From the NCBI GenBank assembly GCA_964654135.1, contig CAZZHV010000022.1:1-18800 (forward strand): DNA of 18,800 bases. The letters run 5' to 3'. The position numbers and the translations under genes were made by a program. The stretch comes from CAMLQK01 sp964654135. Its GTDB lineage: Bacteria; Patescibacteriota; Saccharimonadia; Saccharimonadales; UBA4665. Positions 6,494 to 12,598 of this stretch are shown piece after piece (position 1 is the stretch's first letter; every line of letters begins with the position of its first letter). The notes below the pieces were generated by a model, which had not been told where the DNA came from, ran no database searches, and worked only from the letters and a program-made list of their open reading frames with translations.

Positions 6494-8527
6494 GTGAGTG
6501 CAAGACTTCCGACTCCGGGTGGCGACAGTGGTGATTGGGGTAATGTCCTTAATACTTTTCTAGCTGTCGAACATAATGCCGATGGCACTCACGATATTAC
6601 CTCGATACCTCAGAGTACCGTAACAAATCTTGTCAGCGATTTGGCAACAAAGGTAGACGAGGGCGCGTTGGTTTTCAACGTCAAGGATTACGGAGCAAAA
6701 GGAGACGCAAAGCGCTTGCGCACGGTTACTGCTTCAACGGCCAGTACATCTGTCACGGCGGCCAACGGTTCATTTGCATCAGGCGATGTTGGCAAACTGG
6801 TAGTGGTCTACACCGAAGACGCTGCAGGGACTATTACGACCATTGCATCTGTGCAGTCGGCAACGCAAATTACGCTCACTGCAACGGCAGGTATTACCGT
6901 CAGTGGCTCCAATGGCTATTTGGTCTATGGTACGGACGATTCCGCCGCTGTCGCAGCGGCCATAACTGCGGCCACTCACTCTGTTGTTGACACCGGAACC
7001 GGTCCCAACCAACCTATGGGCGTAGGAATGTCTCGTGTACTCCTGCCAGCACAAAACGCAGACGGCGGTTACATTATACGCAATAAAATTACTGTCGCAG
7101 GCGGAGTAGTATTGGACTCTCCGGCAATGCTTTTCAATATGCTGGCCGACCGTTTTGACCCCATGGTGCAACTTAATCCTTATGCGGCGTGTGAATCTCT
7201 AATAATTGAATGTCTTTTTGGCGCGGGTGTGCGTGCAGGTACTGGTACGACAGCACAGGCTCACATACGAATGGGCAATATCCGTCTTTGGCATGTTGGT
7301 TACGCCACCGAACCGGGCGGCGCACAGCGTAGCCAAGATGGGCTTGAGCTTATTGGATATCATTTTGAAATAATGAGCCTCTTCGTAAAAGGTGCGGTTA
7401 GGGCTATTTACCATAACCAAGGAAGTGATGCGATTATTAATTACGCGTACGCCATAGGCTCGCTGACCGCCGTAAAGATTGTCGGTGGTAACCAAATTGC
7501 GTACAACAAACTATTCCTTGATACCTGTGGCGCAACGGGCGGGGGATACAACGGCGTCGTAATCGACGACTTTGCTTCAAACATCAATATGGATATCCAA
7601 GCTTTCGAAGTTACCGGCACAACGCATACGCTCGACAATGTGGTCGCACTTGGTGCCAACAGTGCCAACACCAACAAAGACATCTCACTAAAAATACAAG
7701 CCAATAACACTGGTGGAGTTGTGCTGGCAATGGCACATGCACAAGAACTGTCCGCGAACATTATTGGTTCTAATTCGACGTTCCCATCCGGCGCTACGCT
7801 TCCAATAACCACAGCCGTCGTGTATGGAGCAGGCAACACGGGCATTAATGCTATTACGGCGATGCTGGAAACGTCAATTACACCATATACGGGCACTTTG
7901 CAGGGAACATATCAGTACAGTCAGCTCGATGAGCAGACATTCGCGACCCCTGTAACCGTCACCGGAGAAGTTACTGCAACAAATACGCCATCTACCGATA
8001 TCTATAACGGAAATGCTTTAGCTGTTGGTGAAGAGTTATTGCCTCGTCTCAATGTTAACGGAGCGCAAGCGCTCAACGCGTCTGGCAGTTTGCATTTAAC
8101 GTACTTTACAGCTCGCAAAACAGAGACGATTAACAACGTTCAGATGGTTACCGACTCTACGGCCGCAACCGGAGTTACGTTGGCGCGCATGGGCATTTAT
8201 AGCGTCGATCCCAACACTGGCGACTTAACACTGGTAGCTGCTACTGCAAATGACACAAATTTGTTCAACGGCGCTTACTCGGCATTTCAGCGGGCGGTAA
8301 CGACGCCGTTTAACAAGGTCAAGGGTAACCGCTATGCTTTCGCGGTGCTTGTTGTGGGCGGCGGTATGCCCAACATTTCTGCAGTTATTTCACCTGCAGG
8401 CATTGACGCTTCTGCGGCGCCACGCCTCAATGGTCTTGTTACTGGTCAGGCTAATTTGCCGGCTACAATTGCCGCTGGCGTCCCAACGGGCGACTACCGT
8501 ATTTTTCAGGCAACTATAACCCCCTAG
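6494..8527 (+). CDS. Tailspike-like protein with pectate-lyase-type beta-helix
   Basis: The product has 677 residues and no signal peptide. The N-terminus (RLPTPGGDSGDWGNVLNTFL, then HNADGTH) resembles the short attachment module at the start of many phage tail fibres. Residues 60-70 contain FNVKDYGAKGD and about 148-158 TDDSAAVAAAI, the entry signature of the pectate-lyase-3 beta-helix family. A long Gly/Asn/Ile-rich repeat-like region follows (to about 480). The last 170 residues look like a separate sandwich domain (LHLTYFTARKTETINNVQM, RYAFAVLVVGGG) of a type I recall from actinophage tail proteins. It probably binds or cuts a polysaccharide. The start is a GTG. No other phage genes are visible, so it may be a domesticated tail protein or an unconventionally exported adhesin. 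The enzymatic activity is unproven. Confidence 0.7.
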   Translation: MSARLPTPGGDSGDWGNVLNTFLAVEHNADGTHDITSIPQSTVTNLVSDLATKVDEGALVFNVKDYGAKGDAKRLRTVTASTASTSVTAANGSFASGDVGKLVVVYTEDAAGTITTIASVQSATQITLTATAGITVSGSNGYLVYGTDDSAAVAAAITAATHSVVDTGTGPNQPMGVGMSRVLLPAQNADGGYIIRNKITVAGGVVLDSPAMLFNMLADRFDPMVQLNPYAACESLIIECLFGAGVRAGTGTTAQAHIRMGNIRLWHVGYATEPGGAQRSQDGLELIGYHFEIMSLFVKGAVRAIYHNQGSDAIINYAYAIGSLTAVKIVGGNQIAYNKLFLDTCGATGGGYNGVVIDDFASNINMDIQAFEVTGTTHTLDNVVALGANSANTNKDISLKIQANNTGGVVLAMAHAQELSANIIGSNSTFPSGATLPITTAVVYGAGNTGINAITAMLETSITPYTGTLQGTYQYSQLDEQTFATPVTVTGEVTATNTPSTDIYNGNALAVGEELLPRLNVNGAQALNASGSLHLTYFTARKTETINNVQMVTDSTAATGVTLARMGIYSVDPNTGDLTLVAATANDTNLFNGAYSAFQRAVTTPFNKVKGNRYAFAVLVVGGGMPNISAVISPAGIDASAAPRLNGLVTGQANLPATIAAGVPTGDYRIFQATITP

Positions 8528-8566
8528 GCTGCCTATAATTTTCTGTATCAAACAGGGGTTTCTTGC

Positions 8567-8572
8567 TACAAT
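8567..8572 (+). promoter_or_regulatory. Extended -10 box of the PH-domain gene, leaderless spacing
   Basis: TGCTACAAT, an extended -10 form, ends 6 nt before the ATG at 8579. No leader or ribosome binding site can exist if it is used. Confidence 0.6.
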
Positions 8573-8578
8573 ACGCTT

Positions 8579-9139
8579 ATGTCACACAAATACTTTGCCG
8601 ACCAATTCGATGACGAAGAGGTCCTCCTGGTTTTTAGAAAACACCCAATCGTTATGCGCAAAGGCCTTATCTATGGTGCAGCTTGTACGCTCATAGGCCC
8701 TGTTTTTACGCTTATTCTCATGTATACACGCGAGAGCAATCCGCCATCTATGACTTTTTTTGGTATGAGTTTTTTGCTCAGTGCAGTGTTGGGCGCCATC
8801 GTATTCCTACCGAAGTGGATCGCCTGGTTCTTTAGTGTCTACATTGTGACGGATCAGCGCTTTATACAGATTAGCCAAAAGGGCCTTTTTCACAAGAGCG
8901 TCGTCGACATGGCTCTTAACCAAATCCAGATGGTTAACTACGAAGTTGCCGGTTTGCAGCAAACACTCTTCGGATTTGGTACAATTATTATGCAGACATT
9001 TGTTGGAGACCTAATTATCCATGAGGTTCACCATCCTGCAACGATTCAGAAAAAACTGCTAGAAGTGCTGCGCACTAAGGGTGGAGCAGTAAACCCACCT
9101 GAGGGTAGTGAAGAACAATTATATGAAACAGAAGATTAA
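8579..9139 (+). CDS. Membrane protein with bacterial PH-like (bPH2) domain
   Basis: This 186-residue protein has a short cytoplasmic N-terminus, two transmembrane helices (about 27-49 and 60-86) and then a bacterial pleckstrin-like domain (about 85-165). The domain is recognised by YIVTDQRFIQISQKGLFHKSVVDMALNQI and FGFGTIIMQTF, the usual pattern in which a strand beginning 'vT..R' follows the membrane hairpin. Such proteins are widespread, with mostly unknown, probably scaffold or membrane-organising, functions. The gene overlaps the next by 17 nt and forms an operon with the foldase, hinting at a shared envelope role. Confidence 0.8.
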   Translation: MSHKYFADQFDDEEVLLVFRKHPIVMRKGLIYGAACTLIGPVFTLILMYTRESNPPSMTFFGMSFLLSAVLGAIVFLPKWIAWFFSVYIVTDQRFIQISQKGLFHKSVVDMALNQIQMVNYEVAGLQQTLFGFGTIIMQTFVGDLIIHEVHHPATIQKKLLEVLRTKGGAVNPPEGSEEQLYETED

Positions 9140-10193
9140 ACAAGTCCTTGCTAAGCGTCCAAAGCGTCGCAATAAAGACCCTGAGAACTCCTTAGAACAG
9201 GCTATTCGTGGCATTCCACGTATTACTAACGAAACAGTAGCCGAGCATCGCGAAGAGGTGCTTTCGAGTGCTCGCAAATATATTTACCCACTACAGCATT
9301 CGGCTCACCGTGTGGTTGCTATCTCATCAACCTTAGCGGTTATTGGTGTTGTAGCATTCTTTGCATACAGCTTGCTGTCTTTGTACCGCTTTAACTCAAC
9401 ATCGACATTTATCTATCGCGTTTCACAAGTTATTCCGTTTCCTGTCGGCAAAGCTGGTTCAGACTTCGTATCATACGAAAATTATTTGTTCGAATTACGC
9501 CACTACATTCATTATTACCAGACTCAGCAGAAAGTTGACTTTAATAGTGAATCTGGCCGTCAACAGCTCGAGGTCTTCCGCAAACGAGCCATTAATGAAG
9601 TTATCGATAACGCATACATTAAGCAGCTCGCTGCACAGCATCACATTGCGGTGTCTAGCCAAGAAGTAAACGACCAGGTCGCACTTATCCAGACGCAGAA
9701 CCGCCTTGGTGATAATCAAAAGGTTTTCGAGGACGTCCTTAACGAGTTTTGGGGCTGGTCTGTTGACGACTTTAAGCGTGAACTTAAGCAACAAATGCTG
9801 GCACAAAAGGTTGTAGATACTCTCGACACAAACACTCACGCGCAAGCGAATGACGTGCTGGCTAAAGTAAGCGCTGGTCAAGATTTTGCAACGCTTGCGG
9901 CGCAATACTCAGAAGATAAAAACACCGCTCCTGGCGGGGGCGCCTACGGTCTATCAATATCACGCACCAACCGTGATATCCCAGTTCAGGTGGTCAATGA
10001 GCTCTTTAAGCTCAACCAGGGTCAGACTTCTGGTGTTATCAACACAGGTACGACTTTAGAAATCGTTAAAGTCGATGAAGTAAGCGGAGATACCGTTAAG
10101 GCATCCCATATCTCATTCGCATTCAATGACATTAGTACGTACATTAAACCACTTCGCGACAAAGAAAAACCTAGCCAGTATATTCATCCATAA
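9123..10193 (+). CDS. Membrane-anchored parvulin-type peptidyl-prolyl isomerase
   Basis: The product is 356 residues from the ATG at 9123; a GTG at 9108 would add five. A basic, Lys/Arg-rich N-terminus precedes one transmembrane helix (about 64-87). A SurA/PrsA-like helical chaperone region follows (about 120-235), then a parvulin core (about 240-325) with AGQDFATLAAQYSEDKNTAPGGGAYG and FKLNQGQTSGVI. It should fold or chaperone proteins outside the membrane, pilins being obvious clients. Oddly, the parvulin first strand that carries the conserved His (VKASHISF) comes after the core, near residue 330, not before it. It is co-transcribed with the PH-domain gene, which it overlaps. Confidence 0.8.
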   Translation: MKQKIKQVLAKRPKRRNKDPENSLEQAIRGIPRITNETVAEHREEVLSSARKYIYPLQHSAHRVVAISSTLAVIGVVAFFAYSLLSLYRFNSTSTFIYRVSQVIPFPVGKAGSDFVSYENYLFELRHYIHYYQTQQKVDFNSESGRQQLEVFRKRAINEVIDNAYIKQLAAQHHIAVSSQEVNDQVALIQTQNRLGDNQKVFEDVLNEFWGWSVDDFKRELKQQMLAQKVVDTLDTNTHAQANDVLAKVSAGQDFATLAAQYSEDKNTAPGGGAYGLSISRTNRDIPVQVVNELFKLNQGQTSGVINTGTTLEIVKVDEVSGDTVKASHISFAFNDISTYIKPLRDKEKPSQYIHP

Positions 10194-10220
10194 TCTCTTG
10201 CGCTAACCCGAAAAGTTTGG

Positions 10221-10226
10221 TATTAT
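10221..10226 (+). promoter_or_regulatory. Extended -10 box upstream of tRNA-Asp
   Basis: TGGTATTAT at 10218-10226 would start a transcript near 10233, about 100 nt before the tRNA. The leader includes a hairpin with a T-run (10258-10279). Confidence 0.5.
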
Positions 10227-10257
10227 TACCTCTGTTCACATAAGGAATACTTAGGTG

Positions 10258-10279
10258 GCTGGTGCACCCAGCGCTTTTT
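10258..10279 (+). terminator. Terminator-like hairpin in the tRNA-Asp leader
   Basis: GCTGG and CCAGC (10258-10262 with 10268-10272) pair around a 5-nt loop. Two bases later comes TTTTT (10275-10279). With the promoter at 10221 it could release a transcript of about 45 nt or attenuate the tRNA. Confidence 0.4.
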
Positions 10280-10331
10280 GTAACACACAACACTTTGTTC
10301 GTGACTACAGAAAGCAACGCAGTTACTTTCT

Positions 10332-10408
10332 GGGCTCGTGGTGTAGAGGCCTAACATGCCTCCCTGTCACGGAGGAGATCGCCGGTTCGAATCCGGTCGG
10401 GCCCGCCA
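10332..10408 (+). tRNA. tRNA-Asp(GTC), CCA encoded
   Basis: The acceptor GGGCTCG pairs with CGGGCCC (10398-10404). The anticodon stem CCTCC/GGAGG is perfect around CTGTCAC, with GTC at 10366-10368. The T arm is GCCGG-TTCGAAT-CCGGT. The discriminator is G and CCA is encoded at 10406-10408. It reads GAC and GAU. Confidence 0.95.
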
Positions 10409-10424
10409 GAATTGCATATATAGG

Positions 10425-10450
10425 AACAGTCTCGCAAGAGGCTGTTTTTT
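10425..10450 (+). terminator. Intrinsic terminator after tRNA-Asp
   Basis: AACAGTCTC pairs with GAGGCTGTT (one G-U) over 9 bp around a GCAA tetraloop, followed by a run of T. Confidence 0.9.
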
Positions 10451-10452
10451 GT

Positions 10453-10482
10453 TTGCTCAAGCATCGATAAAACAGCTATTAT
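10453..10482 (+). promoter_or_regulatory. Candidate promoter of the macro-domain gene
   Basis: TTGCTC (10453-10458) and TATTAT (10477-10482) are 18 nt apart. The predicted leader is about 40 nt and contains a small perfect palindrome, AGGAC-GG-GTCCT (10511-10522). Confidence 0.45.
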
Positions 10483-10529
10483 TAACAAGTCTTCCAGGGT
10501 GGAGGACGGGTCCTATGGGATCGTGGTAA

Positions 10530-11054
10530 ATGGAGGCAGCATTGCTTTCCGTAAAGGTACGAGGCGGAGACATTTCGTCTGTGAGTGCGGACGTTCTCAT
10601 AACCGCCGTAAACAGTGGTGGGATGTGGTTCGGTGGCATTGACGGTGTCATCAAACGTACTGCAGGCAACATGTTCCACGGCCAGCTCGCACATCAGTCG
10701 CTCGAAGAGGGCAAGGCGATCTACGCGCCGGCACCAGCGGGGCATGACGGAAGTTTCGGGGACGTCATATTCGTCATCGATGACCTACATCAGCCGCTCC
10801 ACAGGATCGTGCTCGCCGGTCTCAGCTGCGCAGAGCAGGAGAAGCTCAGCTTCGTCTCACTGCCTGTACTCAGGACTGGGGTAATGGCAGGCCAGTACGA
10901 GGCGACGGTCGAAGAGGCGCTTGACCAAACGGTCGAAGCCATCAGGATGTTTGAGGACATGCAACCGTCCTGCGTCCGCCGCATCCAGATCGTGGTCTTC
11001 GAGAGTCCCGAGATCGAAGAGTACCTCACCAAGCGGTTGCGCGAGTGCTTGTAG
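10530..11054 (+). CDS. Macro-domain protein, GC-rich gene
   Basis: The product is 174 residues. The N-terminus carries the macro-domain signature GDISSVSADVLITAVNS followed by GGIDGVIKRTAG (about 13-46). Asn28 matches the second Asn of the usual NAAN motif, while the first is replaced by Thr25. The second signature, LSFVSLPVLRTGVMAGQYEAT (about 106-126), matches the SIAFPAIGTGxxG block of the family. Macro domains bind or hydrolyse ADP-ribose and its derivatives on proteins or nucleic acids. No partner ADP-ribosyltransferase is visible nearby. GC is high (41 of 60 bases in 10681-10740) and the gene has its own promoter and a 3' stem-loop. The ATG at 10530 lacks a clear ribosome binding site, so the start is the likeliest rather than a certain choice. 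Confidence 0.75.
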   Translation: MEAALLSVKVRGGDISSVSADVLITAVNSGGMWFGGIDGVIKRTAGNMFHGQLAHQSLEEGKAIYAPAPAGHDGSFGDVIFVIDDLHQPLHRIVLAGLSCAEQEKLSFVSLPVLRTGVMAGQYEATVEEALDQTVEAIRMFEDMQPSCVRRIQIVVFESPEIEEYLTKRLRECL

Positions 11055-11068
11055 CACCACCCAAGACG

Positions 11069-11135
11069 GTCCAGCGAACAACGATGATTCACTGGACAGC
11101 CCAGGGATCCACTCCGCACGCGCGAGGATCCCTGG
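11069..11135 (+). terminator. Paired 3' stem-loops without a U-tract, after the macro gene
   Basis: GTCCAG/CTGGAC (11069-11074 with 11092-11097) is followed by CCAGGGATCC/GGATCCCTGG (11101-11110 with 11126-11135), a perfect 10-bp stem with a 15-nt loop. No T-run follows. This is the same type of 3' end as the other three GC-rich genes. Confidence 0.7.
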
Positions 11136-11162
11136 TACATCTAGCAAAAACACGATAATTGT

Positions 11163-11220
11163 TATACAGTATATAAATCTTGTCTTATGCGTTTAGGATA
11201 CGCGTACCAGCTGTGCTGGT
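11163..11220 (+). promoter_or_regulatory. Promoter region and leader hairpin of the small membrane protein gene
   Basis: TATACA (11163-11168) or TATAAA (11172-11177) could serve as the -10 box. The leader contains a perfect 6-bp hairpin, ACCAGC-TGT-GCTGGT (11206-11220), ending 8 nt before the ATG. Its right arm holds the GGTGA that would be the ribosome binding site, so folding would mask it. Confidence 0.4.
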
Positions 11221-11228
11221 GACATCAC

Positions 11229-11561
11229 ATGTCGAAGACGAAGAAGGGAATCGCCGTGAGGCGCCGTAATGTGTGGAAGCCGCGCATGTCGATCTATGAG
11301 CGTGTCGGCCGCATTGTCCTGCTTCCGGTCAAGTTGGGCATCTGCCTGATCGCACTGCCGTTCGTAGTTCTGGCGTACCCCGTGGTCGCCGTCTACATCC
11401 TGGTCGTCAGCGAAGGTTCGCCGAAGCAGCGCATCATCAACGCGCTGATGTGGCCGCTGTGGCTGCTCGCCTTCAACGACTTCCTGTCGCTCGGCGGGTA
11501 CGACAACAAGACGCTCAGCAGCATCAACGCCTGGCTGAACGACAAGTTCAACAAGCGCTAG
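11229..11561 (+). CDS. Small hypothetical membrane protein, GC-rich gene
   Basis: This 110-residue protein has a strongly basic N-terminus (residues 1-19) and a long hydrophobic stretch (about 26-61) broken by prolines that could form a membrane hairpin. A second hydrophobic segment, ALMWPLWLLAFNDFLSLGGY, lies at about 77-97, followed by a short charged tail ending NDKFNKR. By the positive-inside rule the N-terminus should be cytoplasmic. No family is recognised. GC is high (37 of 60 bases in 11401-11460). It follows the macro-domain gene on the same strand but has its own promoter-like region, so it is probably a separate unit. The 3' end carries the largest stem-loop in the window. Confidence 0.65.
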   Translation: MSKTKKGIAVRRRNVWKPRMSIYERVGRIVLLPVKLGICLIALPFVVLAYPVVAVYILVVSEGSPKQRIINALMWPLWLLAFNDFLSLGGYDNKTLSSINAWLNDKFNKR

Positions 11562-11585
11562 CCGCAAGCACGCGACACCCGCCCA

Positions 11586-11663
11586 GGTGGTGGACGAACT
11601 TGTTCTGAGGAATTTACTATCGCAGCACAGCTGCTTTAACCTCTCAACAGTTCGCCCACCACC
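11586..11663 (+). terminator. Large compound 3' stem-loop after the small membrane protein gene
   Basis: The arm 11586-11610 (GGTGGTGG, then CGAAC, TGTT and GAGG blocks) pairs with 11640-11663 over about 22 positions, with one bulge and a few mismatches. The apex contains a perfect GCAGC-ACA-GCTGC hairpin (11622-11634). No T-run follows. It could be a U-less terminator, a structured RNA or a recombination site. The outer GGTGG and nearby CGAA resemble the stem after the 4357-4872 gene. Confidence 0.7.
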
Positions 11664-11695
11664 ACATCACAATTGAAATTTCATAGCGTTTATGC

Positions 11696-11701
11696 TATTA
11701 T
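11696..11701 (+). promoter_or_regulatory. -10 box upstream of the Glu-rich protein gene
   Basis: TATTAT directly abuts the ATG at 11702. A transcript from it would begin near 11708 and miss that ATG, so the in-frame ATG at 11732 is favoured. An alternative TATGCT at 11691-11696 would allow the upstream start. Confidence 0.45.
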
Positions 11702-11731
11702 ATGTTTACTGAATCAAAACAAAAACACATC

Positions 11732-12559
11732 ATGACGGCCGAAAATCTAACACTACCTGCACCTAACACCGAAGTTCTTCCTCTGGAAGAGCGTGATCTT
11801 GCATTGCCTGCGGAAATAGGTAGCTTGGCGCTTAGCGGTGAAGTGGTTACCGATAACGACATAGAGCTCCTGAACGCTGTTGCCAACGGTGCTGATGTTC
11901 GTCCCGAAGATGCCGGTCGTACACATGACGTTGAATCTGCTCACGAAGCAGCGCTCCTAGAAGAAGCCCACGTACAGGCGTTGGCCGAGAACGAGATTTT
12001 TGATGCCCATGCTGAAGCACTTCATGAAAACGAGATTTTTGACGCCCATGAGGCGGCTATAAAAGAAGACGAAGAGCGTTCTCAGAAGCAAGAAGCTGTC
12101 GTAGCCGAACGAGAGCTACAAGAGCTAAAACAGCAAACTGCTAAGGAGTTGCGAGCCGAAGATTTGCAGTCTCAAGCAATAGAGTCAGATCATCGTAAGC
12201 AAGCCGAGGTAGCATTACGTGACGCAGGCTACATGGAATCACTGCCGCTTGATGCTCAAATCCACAGAGACCTTGCGACAGGTAATCTCGTTGTGGTTGG
12301 CCATGACGATGTAAAAATCATTGAGTCGTTTCCTGGTGGCCGCACAGAAATTACCGACTACGCTTACGACGAAGGTCAGGGGACGCTCACAATTAGTTCG
12401 CAAGGCAACAGCATTGTAGCAACGCGCACCGGTGAATTTACCCAGACGGATCAAGGCCAGTGGCAGCAGTACGCAGATGTCATTAAATTGCCACCAAACG
12501 TTGCGTCTCTCGTGGGCTTCGACAAAGTGACACCTCTGCCCCCACGCCGCGCTCAGTAG
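11732..12559 (+). CDS. Hypothetical acidic coiled-coil protein with 13-residue repeats
   Basis: The product is 275 residues from the chosen start. Residues 55-160 are Glu/Ala/Gln-rich and predicted helical or coiled coil. They include two near-perfect tandem copies of a 13-residue unit, ENEIFDAHAEALH and ENEIFDAHEAAIK. The C-terminal third (about 175-265) looks beta-rich (GNLVVVGHDDVKIIESFPGG, TLTISSQGNSIVATRTG). The ATG at 11732 is chosen over 11702 because of the promoter position. The resulting N-terminus (MTAENLTLP) also resembles that of the next gene (MTVSPENMPLP), and both starts lie in ATCATGACGG. No family is recognised. Adjacency suggests a joint role with the FHA/transglutaminase-like protein. 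Confidence 0.65.
   Translation: MTAENLTLPAPNTEVLPLEERDLALPAEIGSLALSGEVVTDNDIELLNAVANGADVRPEDAGRTHDVESAHEAALLEEAHVQALAENEIFDAHAEALHENEIFDAHEAAIKEDEERSQKQEAVVAERELQELKQQTAKELRAEDLQSQAIESDHRKQAEVALRDAGYMESLPLDAQIHRDLATGNLVVVGHDDVKIIESFPGGRTEITDYAYDEGQGTLTISSQGNSIVATRTGEFTQTDQGQWQQYADVIKLPPNVASLVGFDKVTPLPPRRAQ
11987..12064 (+). repeat. Two tandem 39-bp coding repeats
   Basis: Units 11987-12025 and 12026-12064 share a run that is identical for AACGAGATTTTTGA and nearly so onward to the CAT codon. They encode ENEIFDAH in both copies, so the duplication looks fairly recent. Confidence 0.8.
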
Positions 12560-12582
12560 CTTGTTATATATTAAAATAATAC

Positions 12583-12588
12583 TATAAT
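12583..12588 (+). promoter_or_regulatory. -10 box of the FHA/transglutaminase-like gene
   Basis: TATAAT ends 10 nt before the ATG at 12599, predicting a leader of only a few bases. No ribosome binding site is seen. Confidence 0.5.
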
Positions 12589-12598
12589 ATATAAAATC

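Noticed and set aside
8518..8559. AACCCC/GGGGTT pairing around the end of the tailspike-like gene as a terminator
   Set aside because: The loop is about 30 nt, the stem only 6 bp, and the T-run is short; too weak to annotate.
4990..10244. Shared 10-mer TTCACATAAG in the ndk leader (4990-4999) and the tRNA-Asp leader (10235-10244)
   Set aside because: Both follow a -10 box by a similar distance, but a single 10-base match in AT-rich leaders may be chance, and no third copy was seen.
10255..10470. A 71-residue plus-strand frame with a GTG start and an AAGGA upstream
   Set aside because: It runs straight through the tRNA-Asp gene and its terminator. The segment SWCRGLTCLPVTEE is simply the translated tRNA.
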